This document shows positions 53,765 through 63,621 of a DNA stretch of 64,000 nt, in pieces. The stretch spans positions 98,929,188-98,993,187 of the forward strand of contig CM061225.1 of assembly GCA_030844895.1 (NCBI GenBank), written 5' to 3'. A model generated the notes under the pieces. It saw only the letters and a list, made by a program, of their open reading frames with translations, was not told the DNA's origin and made no database searches. Within the stretch, counting starts at the first letter, position 1; each line of letters starts with the position of its first letter. A program made the position numbers and the translations under genes. The DNA comes from Ambrosia x helenae (Eukaryota; Streptophyta; Magnoliopsida; Asterales; Asteraceae).

Positions 53765-55278
53765 TTGAAAGTTGAAACCAAAGCAGATCCAACAACGAAG
53801 GAAAAAAAAAAAAGATGGACTCACAACAACGATCAATCCTTCTTGAATCTTCTTCTCGTTTTAATATTATTTGGTTGACGCGACTATAATTCTATTGTTT
53901 TGCATGTAATATATTTTAGTAAACAATTTTGTCATGTAATGTCATTTTCATTCTTTTGTTGCTTTTCCACAAAGAATTAAATTAGTTGACTTCAAATACT
54001 ATATCTTCAGCAATACCTTGAAATATTCCATTGTAATAACAAATTCAAAGCTTTTCGAAGATTAATGAAACTTCATCTCTTAAAATATGATCTTATACGC
54101 GGCATATAAAGTAGAGTATAAAAAATGAGGGTGTATAGATATGACCATCCTCTTAAATACCTAACAAATTCAACCATGATTAAATTCAACTATCAATGCA
54201 GTAAGAAACTAGAGTACAAGTTGCTGTGACAAGATATATATATATATATATACACACACATATATATATGAACCCATCTGCAATACAATATTATATACCA
54301 GCTGTCAAGATCCGGTGTAATCTTCTCACCTGGCGGTTCAATATGGGTAGCCAGTAACTACAACCACTGGTTCCTATAAAAACCCTAGTGGGTTTATAGT
54401 AATTCAATAAATAGATAGGATAACACTATAACACCACCAAAGGGGGCGGGTCATTAGCAAGCTACCATCTGTATTCAACTTAAAGTTTTCTTCTAGTGTC
54501 ACATGCTTAAGCAAGAAAACCATAGCTAGTTCAGTTTATTACTTTATATAATTCACAACGTTTTTTCAAAACAATAGCTCTAACTCTAACTTCAAATTAG
54601 AGGTGTACCAAAAAGCCGGTTTGGGAAGAAAAAAAAAAAACGGTTTCCCCTCCCCATAAAAAAACGGGAAATTAGATTTTAACACCCTGAACTATTGATT
54701 ATTTGCCGCTGACACACTGAGCTACAAAATTGTTCACCACCATACTGTACTTTCAATTTCTTGGCCTGTGTCACCCTCGGACCAACCATGATTAGTTTTT
54801 TTTTTTTTTTTTTTTTACTGACGTAACCATTTTTGCTGAACTACAAAATTAGTTTTTTTGTTGTGTACACCTTTAGTTAAAATTTTGCTTCCACTATTTT
54901 TCTGACATAACCTTTTAAAAACCACTTACCAAGTTTAAGTTGAAGTCGATCACGTTTTTTCGATAACTTAGTTTAATTATCTTTTCTTTTTCTTTGTTTT
55001 GGAACTGTGGGGGATATTTTTAGGAATGCCAAACTCTAGCAAGATGCTAGAGGAAGACCAATATACATAAAACAAAAAGAAAAGACACAAAGACCAATTC
55101 TATGCAATGCTTTCAATATTTTCAAAAGCACGCCAATTAACAACCCCAATCTAAATTCAACTTTGATCGAGTCTAAATCCAAAATAACCCATAGTCTTGA
55201 TCATTTCTCATCTTAAATAAGCACCAACATGCCACAATAGTTATACTATGAGACATCTTTTAATCTTTTGAAGATGGA
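53765..55278. other. No recognised gene; AT-rich, one microsatellite
   Basis: It contains a TA/CA microsatellite at about 54234-54268, poly-T runs, and a possible decayed MITE start (TAGAGGTGTACCAAAAAGCC at 54598). A short open stretch near 54300-54360 (minus) has no recognisable homology. Confidence 0.4.
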
Positions 55279-55558
55279 GGGGCTGTTTGGTTGGTTAGGT
55301 GCTGAATCATTAAGATGTCTGAATGGTTAAGAGGTTTGAATGGTTAATTTTCTTGTCCCACATTCGTTGGAGAGTCTCATTAAGGTTCAGCCTAGTTTAA
55401 CGCTTAATATTTCAGTGCTTAATGATTCAGCAACATCCCAAATCTTAATGGTTTAGCCTTAGCCATTCCATTAAGAAGCTGAAACAAACGCGTTGAATGC
55501 TGAATCATTCAGCGCTAAATGGTTCAGATCCTCATTAAGAGGCTTACCAAACATCCCC
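55279..55558. mobile_element. Small MITE with GGGGCTGTTTGGT ends
   Basis: The left end GGGGCTGTTTGGT and right end ACCAAACATCCCC are inverted. GGA flanks both sides (55276-55278 and 55559-55561). The interior is rich in CATTAAG/CTTAATG motifs and pairs with itself. Confidence 0.55.
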
Positions 55559-55764
55559 GGAATGTTGCTACGTATCTCGGTCAGAGATGGAATTCAAAAC
55601 ATAGTTTGCAATATCACAAGATAATAGAATGTGCTGAGACAACTCCTAACCTAACTGATCACCATGTAACATTTGGTCCTTCTCACCACCAATATTGTTT
55701 GTTTTGCTCTCAGTAGGTTGCCCATCCAGCAGCTTACGGATTTGTTTGCCCTGTTGGAGACTTC

Positions 55765-55838
55765 CAGGGCCGGCTGGGAGGGTGGGCGGGGTGGTCACCG
55801 GCTCAGGGCCCGACCTTTAAATGGGCCCGAACGTTTTT

Positions 55839-55881
<43 letters not shown>

Positions 55882-56539
55882 GATGGTTCTGTAGTAAACC
55901 CTAAAAATTTGAGAAAACTCTAGTAAACCCTTAAAAAATCCTACTTCCCGAGCTTTTTTTTTTAAAAAAAATTAGGGCATATAATATACATGTTTTTAAG
56001 TGTTTTGAGCCAAAAAAATCAAAAAAGCGCCGAAGGGTTTTTTTTTTAAAAAAAATAAGTTTTGCATCATAACATATGTTACCAGTGCAAAAATAAGCTA
56101 ACATATGTTATGGTGCATAACTTATTTTATTTTTTTTTAAAAAAACCGCTCGGCGCTTTTTTGATTTTTTTGGCTTAAAACACTTAAAAACATGTATATT
56201 ACATGCCCTAATTTTTTCAAAAAAAAAGCTCGGGAAGTAGGTTTTTTTAAGGGTTTACTAGAGTTTTCTCAAATTTTTAGGGTTTACTATGGATACTTAG
56301 CCTATATATATATATATATATATATATATAGGATATATATTTGTGTTCTATACATTAAAGTATTGTTAGTAGAATTGGAAAAACCATGTTAATTTAATGT
56401 AGAGGTTTCAAGTTCAATCCTTAACTCTAGCACCATACTAAAAAAAATTTATAATTCATTCCTCTTTACAAAATTTTGGGCCCAATTTTTTTTTCGCCCG
56501 AGGCCCAAAATTTTTTGGGCGTTTTCGGAGACGGCCCTG
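55765..56539. mobile_element. hAT-type element (775 bp), TSD GAGACTTC, with nested foldback
   Basis: The termini are CAGGGCCGGCT and AGACGGCCCTG. GAGACTTC lies at 55757-55764 and 56540-56547. Most of its length is a second element, a TA-flanked palindrome at about 55841-56330. Remaining hAT sequence includes GGGCCCGACC near 55808 and GGCCCAAAATTTT near 56505. No transposase is encoded. Confidence 0.85.
55841..56330. mobile_element. TA-flanked palindromic element nested in hAT MITE
   Basis: (TA)n at 55841-55877 is followed by AGGGGATGGTTCTGTAGTAA, and the far side is GGATACTTAGCC with (TA)n at 56303-56330. The arms of about 190 bp pair through TCTAGTAAACCCTTAAAAAA, CTTCCCGAGCTTTTTTT and ACATATGTTA blocks. 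The left end AGGGGATGGTTC is shared with the element at 50871-51653. Confidence 0.65.
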
Positions 56540-56755
56540 GAGACTTCCTAAGAGGTCTCACATCCTTATACTACTCCACCTTAACACGCTTAACTGTCGA
56601 GTTTTCATGTCCTCCACGGCCCAAATAAGCTAATAACATGTTTGTAGTTTAGAGGCTTTGGATTAATTTTAAACCAATGATCTCTCCTGGTCATAGCCGA
56701 TATGAGATTTACCTGGGGTGTCATAATGATCTATGCTAATCCTTTCCGGTAGTTA

Positions 56756-56964
56756 GGGGGTGTTTGGGATTGATTATTCAAAACAGATTATGCGTTTTGG
56801 AAAAGCATGGGTGAAGCTGCTTATAGATTATTGCGTTTTGGTAGCCTAAAAAACTGATTATATGTGTTTTCAAAACGCAATCCAAACACTAAAAACTGAT
56901 TATCTACGTTTTCAAAACGCAATAATCTAAAAATCAGATTCAAAACGCAATCCCAAACACCCTC
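56756..56964. mobile_element. PIF/Harbinger (Tourist-like) MITE (209 bp), TSD TTA
   Basis: The ends GGGGGTGTTTGGGATTG and CAATCCCAAACACCCTC are inverted. TTA flanks both sides (56753-56755, 56965-56967), as PIF/Harbinger elements produce. The interior has repeated AAAACGCAAT/ATTGCGTTTT motifs. Confidence 0.85.
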
Positions 56965-57043
56965 TTAGTATTGTTACACACCATGTATGCGTGTTTCGAG
57001 AAACTAAGAAATAAGTATTACGGTAGATTACTAATTATTAATT

Positions 57044-57345
57044 TTTTTTTTTGATCGGCGAATAACTGTGTGGCAACCACCCTTGCGGGGCGCCGAGCCC
57101 AATAATCGACTAGTCGACCTCCAACAGCCCCCGCCTTCTCCCGATGCGCGGAAACCCGAGCCTCACCCGCCTGAAGGCACGAAAGTGTTATAGAAGTCGG
57201 TAAAACCTCGCCGTCCGTCAGATTCGAACCGGCGTCACCCGCATTTGATATTCACCGGATACCAAACCATAAATGATGAAAGTGGGGATTGAACCTTTGA
57301 TCACATAGGTGAAACAAAAGTCATTCCACCACTCCACCATGGATG
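57044..57345 (-). mobile_element. tRNA-derived SINE, full length, 18-bp TSD
   Basis: The minus strand starts near 57345 with a box A-like TGGTGGAGTGG (57339-57329) and a box B GGTTCAATCCC (57295-57285). It ends in an A-run (plus-strand T-run at 57042-57052). GATTACTAATTATTAATT occurs at 57026-57043 and 57346-57363, the target-primed duplication. A second GGTTCGAATC block lies at about 57221-57230. Confidence 0.9.
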
Positions 57346-57363
57346 GATTACTAATTATTAATT

Positions 57364-57950
57364 AATCTCCCATCAGAAAATATATGATAAGTTAGACTTT
57401 TCGAACTCAAAAGTCAAGGTGTTTAGCTAATGTTGACAAAGTTAGAGTCAAATTTGGACTATTCAACTTCTTTTTCTACGTATTGTCTTCCTAAATTCCA
57501 AAAAAGCTGGCAATTTGCCAACTTTCAATTCTTTTTTGCTTTAAGTAGCACGTTTATGTGTACGACTTTGGACCACATAATAAATTTTAATTAACACTCT
57601 AGTACTAACATTATTGGTAATTAACAAATACAAACGAATAGTTGACTGTCATTTCGAACTTATCTTATCTTCACTTAAAAAAACAAAGAATTTACAAGGA
57701 AGATATTTACCAACACCCTTTGAGTTTAATTACCGCCCATTTAGATCCTTTCAACTAAAGAAATTACACCAACTACCCTTAAGTTGTTTTGCAATGACGT
57801 ATCAACTACCACATAATGTGAAGAGTTTGTTGTTAAACACATAATAAAACCCACTCTCAAATTGTAAAACATATTTATATGAGAAGTTTTGTGATATATT
57901 TTAAGACAAGCTGGGATCTCAGTTAAGAAAGAGGCTTCTGTGAACTTTCT
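57364..57950. other. No recognised feature
   Basis: AT-rich sequence. Short antisense ORFs around 57740-57840 have no family match. Confidence 0.4.
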
Positions 57951-58353
57951 CTTGAATTCCGTAGAAGAGAGATCCACCTTGCGTCCAGCAGGTCTCCTTG
58001 TCTTTGGGTGAGCCGGGGGGAAGCATGCTTGTGTTGACCTGACACGTGTATCTCCTCTAGTTAGGTTGATGGATAGTGGGTTTGTAGCAGGGCAAGCGAT
58101 GCGGAAAGCAGAGGCGAAGAAGGTAGAAAAGCATGCTAAAGCCTGCGAGGAGAACCAACACGTTTTCATACCTCTGCCTTTGATAACTTTGGCTCATTGG
58201 CACCAAACGCTACCTGTTTTTTAACCAGGGTCCAGCGAGTTATTCATAGTAGTGTCTCGGCTCTGGGTAGGCAAGGTTACGTTTTTAGTAGATCGGGGTT
58301 TACCATTCAAAAAAGGTGGCGACGTAGCTTGTTGCCCGCTTGCCCGTTATCTT
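57951..58353 (+). pseudogene. Decayed conserved plant ORF of unknown function (repeat-associated)
   Basis: On the plus strand: LRPAGLLVFG, a TGA, AGGKHACVDLTRVSPLVRL, SGFVAGQAMRKAEAKKVEKH, AKACEENQHVFIPL. After a frameshift near 58166: SAFDNFGSLAPNA, LTRVQRVIHSSVSA, SRSGFTIQK. I recognise this as the C-terminal part of a protein family widely scattered in plant genomes (RPAD...GGKHACVDLTGVSPL...FAFDTFGFLAPEAV...FAIQKGLAAQLVARLP), often attached to reverse-transcriptase-like or mis-named entries. Its function is unknown to me. One stop and at least one frameshift show it is dead. The fuller antisense ORF over it (57741-58169) is a shadow. Confidence 0.55.
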
Positions 58354-58544
58354 AATGTAATTTTCTTAGTCATTGAATGAAAATTACACAGATTTTTTTA
58401 AAGAGAGATTACTATATTTAAAAACGGAATTGACACTAAATTTGTAAAAGAAGTTGGTAATGATTATGGTTGTTTTAAGTAATTGTTTATAATTTAAGTT
58501 TAAAGAAAAATTGTCACTTTTTTTGTGGAAAACTATTCAATTTA

Positions 58545-58680
58545 GACCATGTGTAGTGGGACTTTATATTTATAAAGCCCCTGAATGTGATTGGTTCACG
58601 TGGCTGCTGAGTCAGTGTGGAGAGAGAAACTGAAAAAGGGGTGTAGTGGTGGGGCTTTATTTATAAAGCCCCTGTTTGTG
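58545..58680. repeat. Tandem subterminal repeat beside Harbinger gene
   Basis: GTGTAGTGG...GGACTTTATATTTATAAAGCCCCTG is repeated about 90 bp further on (GTGTAGTGGTGGGGCTTTATTTATAAAGCCCCTG), each copy followed by TGTGATTGGTT. It may be the transposon's end region. No matching inverted end was found beyond 59.9 kb. Confidence 0.4.
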
Positions 58681-58832
58681 ATTGGTTGATTTTTTTATTT
58701 TTTTTTAATCTTTTAATTCAAAATAATTAAAATAAAAGACAAAAAAATATAAAAAAATTACAAATAATAATAAAAACACAACTAATATTAAAAAAAATTA
58801 CAAGTAATATTAAAAAAAAATTACAACTAATA

Positions 58833-59912
58833 TTAATTTTCATCTTCGGATTCTTCATATTCGTCTTCGTCCTCTTCTTCTTCTTCTTCTTCTTCTTCTT
58901 CGTTTCCTCCTGGGTTTGGAATATACCGAACCGACCACGCTTGTTGGACCAAATCCGCAGCTAACGCGTCATGTACTTCATGGTCGCGAAGTTCATGTGC
59001 GTTGAGCACTCTTTCTTGCACATTAGCTTGCGGTAGATCCTGAACGGCTTCCGGTACGTAATTTTGGCATATCGCTTTACCTTCATCTTCTAATATCATA
59101 TTATGCATGATTATACATGCATACATAGCATCTCGCAGCTTGTCTGTGGTCCATGCACGAGCAGGGTTTCTTATGTAATGCCAACGCTGTTGAAGAACCC
59201 CAAAACACCTCTCTATGTCCTTTCGCGCCGCCTCTTGGACCTTTTTAAAGTGTGCCCTTTTTTCGTCGTACGGGTTACTAAACGTCTTAACGATAATGCT
59301 ATACCTCGGATATATTCCGTCAGCCAAATAGTATCCGTGTGGGTAGTAGTTTCCATTAGCGTAAAAGCACGCCTTCGCTGCCCTGCCAGAAACGAAATCC
59401 TCTATAATAGGCGACTGCTCAAAAACGTTTAAGTCGTTGCATGAACCCGCAACACCAAAATAGGCCGACCAAACCCAAAGATCGGCTGAAGCCACCGCTT
59501 GAAGAATAATCGATGGTCCTTTTTGGTCACCACGCGTGTGTTGACCTCGCCAAGCGGTTGGGCAATTATACCACCGCCAGTGACGACAATCAAGGCTACC
59601 CAGCATTCCTGGTAACCCATGTTCAGCCGTATGCACCTCGTAAATTTTTTGTAAGTCGTACCAAGTGGGCCTTCTAAGATAACGGGCTCCGTACAACTTT
59701 ATTATTCCTAAAACAAATAAATACAAACATATATATAAAAAAAATACAAACATATATAAAAAAAATACAAACATATATAAAAAATAAATACCTTTGCAAA
59801 AATACTCCAAAGAATCGCGTGTTGTTTTCTCGGCCATTTTTAAATACTCGTCGTTGAAAATAAAGCCCCAATGGAGCCCCACTACAGGTGGTCTTATAAG
59901 ATGAACAATCAT
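58833..59912 (-). CDS. Harbinger-type transposase (plant transposon protein), N-terminally truncated
   Basis: PIF/Harbinger transposases cut and insert DNA with a DDE nuclease. The minus strand gives NDEYLKMAEKTTRDSLEYFCK, an intron (59791-59708), then IIKLYGARYLRRPTWYDL, LPGMLGSLDCRHW (first Asp), VAGSCNDLNVFEQSP, YYLADGIYP (second Asp), KKVQEAARKDIERCFGVLQ (Glu) and AMYACIIMHNMILED. It ends in a Glu-rich tail before TAA at 58833. All catalytic residues are present and exon 2 is open throughout. The usual ~100-residue N-terminal helix-turn-helix region is not recognisable upstream of NDEYLKM, and the companion Myb-like gene is absent. It is unlikely to be autonomous, though the nuclease part could be intact. 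The start used (59912) is simply the first in-frame ATG. Confidence 0.85.
   Translation of the reverse strand: MIVHLIRPPVVGLHWGFIFNDEYLKMAEKTTRDSLEYFCKGIYFLYMFVFFLYMFVFFLYICLYLFVLGIIKLYGARYLRRPTWYDLQKIYEVHTAEHGLPGMLGSLDCRHWRWYNCPTAWRGQHTRGDQKGPSIILQAVASADLWVWSAYFGVAGSCNDLNVFEQSPIIEDFVSGRAAKACFYANGNYYPHGYYLADGIYPRYSIIVKTFSNPYDEKRAHFKKVQEAARKDIERCFGVLQQRWHYIRNPARAWTTDKLRDAMYACIIMHNMILEDEGKAICQNYVPEAVQDLPQANVQERVLNAHELRDHEVHDALAADLVQQAWSVRYIPNPGGNEEEEEEEEEEDEDEYEESEDEN
59708..59791 (-). other. Intron of Harbinger transposase
   Basis: 84 bp, GTATTTATTT...TTTGTTTTAG, T-rich with three copies of a TATATATGTTTGTATTTTT unit. Removal joins EYFCK to GIIKLYGARY in frame. Confidence 0.7.
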
Positions 59913-60100
59913 TTTGGGAGTTCTTTGTCACCACCTTAGTAAACTTAGTAACCATATGTGTATGCCTTTGTACCAATGACATTTCTCACAATAACTTCTA
60001 AAAAATTAAATTTAGCGTCCTTTGTTCTGTAATTTGGTTCTACATCATTAAAAGAGACGAGCAAAAGTTTTTGTTCAATTGTTGCGTTTATTACAATAGA

Positions 60101-60215
60101 AATCTGGCGGAAGAGATTTTCTATTTAGTTTTATTTATTTGTTTGAGCCCTGCAGCAGGAGGGCTCAAACAAATAAATAAAACTAAATAGAAAATCTCTT
60201 CCGCCAGATTTCTAT
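60101..60215. repeat. Near-perfect palindrome at TRIM LTR end
   Basis: Two ~53-bp arms (GAAATCTGGCGGAAGAGATT... and its complement) flank a short GCAGCAGG-containing loop at about 60152-60160. The right arm ends at the TRIM primer-binding site (60217), so an LTR end has been duplicated head-to-head. Confidence 0.8.
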
Positions 60216-61133
60216 TTGGTATCAGAGCGGTGTTCCTGATCCTTGGAACAATCTGCTCAAAAAAAAAAAAAAGAAGAAGAAAAAGTCGGGTTCTTAAAAC
60301 CCGCAAAAAAGGTCGGTTTTGTTTGAAGCCGAAGAAAAGGAAGTCGGGTTTAAATCTTTGAATCCGCAAAAATCAAACACTCCAATTTGAAAGGGTGTGT
60401 TCGAAAAGAACGAAATATTACTTGGCAAGTTGGGTGTTCGTGATCTTCACGCTCCAACTTGAGGGGGAGTATTTGAGATAATTTCTCCTTATTGTTCTCC
60501 TCTACCATGCTCTTTCAAGATATTTGCCTCCATGTCTTATGCCCCAAGATTAGCTACTTTCTATTTTACGTTATTTCTTTATGTATTTATAGAGGAGGTT
60601 ATCTCCTCATTTGAATGTACCAAACCAAAATATTATCTATCAATAAGAAAAACACTTCTTCCATCTCCATATCTCTTATACAAATCCCACTTGCCGGTTT
60701 GAGAGTCGGTTACTACAAACCGAGCCACCCTTGGCGGCGGGGCTGAAACTAACCAAACCAAATAAAAAACCGCTTCTGCTAATCAAATATTAAAACACTT
60801 CCGCTTGATATTTTTCTATCTTTCAAGATTTGTGCCTTCTTCCATTATGTCCAAGATTTATGCCCAAAGACTAGCACATTGACTTGTGCCTTTAGACTAG
60901 CTCCTTTCTTATTTTACCATTTTCCATTCATTTATTTATAGGAGATTGTTTTCTCCTTTACTAAGGTACCAAACTTCTCTATCAATAATAAACACATATT
61001 CCATCTCCATTCTCTTGTACCAAATCCACCTTGTTGTTTTGAGAGTCGTTGGCTAGAAATCAAAGCGGCCCTCGGGCCAAAACAAACAAACAAACCAACT
61101 CAAACATCAAATCGCTTCCGCTAGAATTTTACA
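60216..61133 (+). mobile_element. TRIM-like LTR elements, first block
   Basis: PBS TGGTATCAGAGCGG at 60217, then a short non-coding interior with GTCGGGTT repeats and a polypurine tract GAGGGGGAG (60461-60469). LTR B is at 60474-60822 (TGAGATAATTTCTCC...), directly abutted by a 5'-truncated LTR C at 60823-61133 ending TAGAATTTTACA. No gene. Confidence 0.7.
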
Positions 61134-62130
61134 TGGTATCAGAGCAGGCTACTATCCTGCTCGGGAAAAAAAAACTTGATCACGATTTGGTGTTTGGTGA
61201 AAGAAAGAAGCTGATCTATATCAATAAAAAAAAAAAGCAAAGGCATGCGAGGAGACAATAAAAAAGAGGCACAAGTAGGGAGAAGATGAATGTTGTTAGC
61301 ATGAGGAGTATTAGACAAAAAAAAACAAAAAAAAAGTCGGGTTCCTTGAACCCGCAAGAAGAAAAAGTTGGGTTCCTTGAGCCCGCGAGAAGAAAAGTCG
61401 AGTTTTTTGAACTCGCGAGAAAAAGAAAAGTCGGGTTATTTGAACCCGCAAGAAGAAAAAGTCGGGTTCCTTTGAGCCCGCGAGAAAAAAAAGTCGAGTT
61501 CTTTGAACTCGCAAGAAAAAAAATCGGGTTCTTTGAACCCGCAAGAAGAAAAGGTCGGGTTTTAAAACTCGCAAAAAGAAAGTCGGGTTTTTAAACCTGC
61601 AAGAAGAAAAGTCGGGTTTTTATACCCGCAAGAAGAAAAGTCGGGTCCAAATCTATGAGCCCGCAAAAAAAAAAAAAAAAAAAAAAAGCAAACACTCCAA
61701 TTTGAAAGGGTGTGTTCGAAAAGAACGAAATATTACTTGGCAAGTTGGGTGTTCGTGATCTTCACGCTCCAACTTGATGGGGAGTATTTGAGATAATTTC
61801 TCCTTATTGTTCTCCTCTACCATGCTCTTTCAAGATTTGTGCCTTCTTCCATTATGTCCAAGATTTATGCCCAAAGACTAGCACATTGACTTGTGCCTTT
61901 AGACTAGCTCCTTTCTTATTTTACCATTTTCCATTCATGTATTTATAGGAGATTGTTTTCTCCTTTACTAAGGTACCAAACTTCTCTATCAATAATAAAC
62001 ACATATTCCATCTCCATTCTCTTGTACCAAATCCACCTTGTTGTTTTGAGAGTAAATCAAAGCGGCCCTCGGGCCAAAACAAACAAACAAACCAACTCAA
62101 ACATCAAATCCCTTCCGCTAGAATTTTACA
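61134..62130 (+). mobile_element. TRIM-like LTR element, second block
   Basis: PBS TGGTATCAGAGCAGG at 61134, interior with the 30-bp minisatellite, polypurine tract GATGGGGAG (61776-61784), then LTR D at 61789-62130. LTR D (342 bp) matches LTR C except for an indel near 62054. The 90 bp before the LTR are nearly identical to those before LTR B. No coding capacity is credible. Confidence 0.75.
61336..61664. repeat. GTCGGGTTC...GAACCCGC minisatellite
   Basis: About ten copies of a ~30-bp unit (AAGTCGGGTTCTTTGAACCC then GCAAGAAGAA). Each is internally self-complementary (GGGTTC...GAACCC, or GAGTTC...GAACTC with compensating changes). The ORF across it repeats GFFEPARRK-like segments and is probably incidental. 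Confidence 0.8.
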
Positions 62131-63480
62131 ATTACTGATTAAATGCCTGATACGGCGATACCCAACATTTGCTACCATTAGTGTAGTTTCTTTACACAAC
62201 ATGTGCTACGAATTAGTGTAGAATCTCCAATGCCGTGTAGTTCATTTAGAGTAGAGCACAATGCTCAGTTAGAACAAGTAATGTGTGGTTTAGTTTGAGC
62301 ATACGAAATATCATTACAAAGGAGGCTCAATGTAGGCATATATGGGTCAAGAAGAGGGGATTCTTAGGTGCAAAACAATCCTCACATACTTAAAAGAAAA
62401 TCTAAAAGCCATTGAAGAACTACTTACTCCTACCATTAGTTAATTTCACAATGAAACCCGGTATGCCATTTTGTATTCATTTGATGATACATGAGTTAAT
62501 ATTTTTAGAAATGCTAGCCCACACACCTCTAAATCTACTCTTGAATTTACACCAATGATCGACAACGAGACCAAGTTTTCAATCACTTGGGGAGAACCAA
62601 ACACATTGATATGTTAGGCTACAAGTACAATAGCCACCTCATACATGAATTAAGTCTTGATCCAAACAACACCAAGGACAAAATTGTTATTATCAATAAG
62701 AGTTTACGATAGATATGTGATGTTCAAATATTGTTACTTGTGCTCACAGATCACAAGTACATAAGAATGAAACAGAACTCAACCAACTGGACATAGTTGG
62801 TTTGGTTTTGTTTTGTTTTTTTTTTTTTTTTTTAATATAGTACAATGTTTTGTTTATCACGTTACAAAATCTCAAGGTTAAGAATATAGGCCCAAAGTTA
62901 ATGCGGATTTGATATTTTGATCCACCACAACCATCCTAAAGCTAATGGGCCACACAATTGAGTTTTAGCCCATTAAACAAACTTTATACAAAGATTATGC
63001 GGTAAATCAAACTTTTTATTCATATCAACATAATTTTTCTCAGTTTATTGTAGATGCCAAAAGTTGCAAGTAAACTCATGGTCACTTCGACAATTCCAAA
63101 ACGATGTCTTAAAAAGAATGTTATTTGATATGATATCAATTCTTATCGAAGTTGTTATTTTGTGTACTGTGTGATTGGAGTTTCAAAATGATTATCTTTT
63201 TAAACTAATTTTCATAAATGTATCAAATGACTTAAAATTCGTTAGTTACTATGTGACAATATTTTTAATTAATTGAATGCATAAAACTTTCACATGGATA
63301 AAAAATTGAACTACTATTTTTTTAGTTTTTAAAAATTATTTCATGTACAAATGCAATATTTTGTGAGAAGTGTGAGAAGAATTAAAAAATGACATATAGA
63401 CATCATGTTTTGAATGTATAAGACTTTCGATTTGATTTGGGTCTAATGTAATATCACCCTTTATCTCTCTTAACCCACAC
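62131..63480. other. No recognised feature
   Basis: AT-rich sequence with a poly-T run at about 62815-62834. I saw no ORF, element edge or RNA gene that I could support. Confidence 0.4.
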
Positions 63481-63548
63481 ACACATGTACACTACTGCAA
63501 ACTAGAGAGACGGAGTAGAGAGAGATCGAAGGGAGAAAAGCAGAGAGA

Positions 63549-63550
<2 letters not shown>

Positions 63551-63618
<68 letters not shown>
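63551..63618. repeat. (GA)n microsatellite
   Basis: A long pure GA run within a GA-rich leader-like region. Downstream ATG codons (63642 onward) open only short frames before the window ends, so a gene start here cannot be judged. Confidence 0.85.

Positions 63619-63621
<3 letters not shown>

Noticed and set aside
56192..56392. Small ORF with Tyr/Ile repeats near a TA tract
   Set aside because: It is the translation of a (TA)n microsatellite and palindrome arm.
57741..58169. 142-residue minus-strand ORF
   Set aside because: The plus strand of the same region encodes a recognisable plant protein family across a frameshift; the minus ORF is its shadow.
61286..61594. 102-residue Lys/Arg/Phe-repeat ORF
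   Set aside because: It is the translation of a 30-bp minisatellite inside a TRIM; all frames and both strands are similarly open there.
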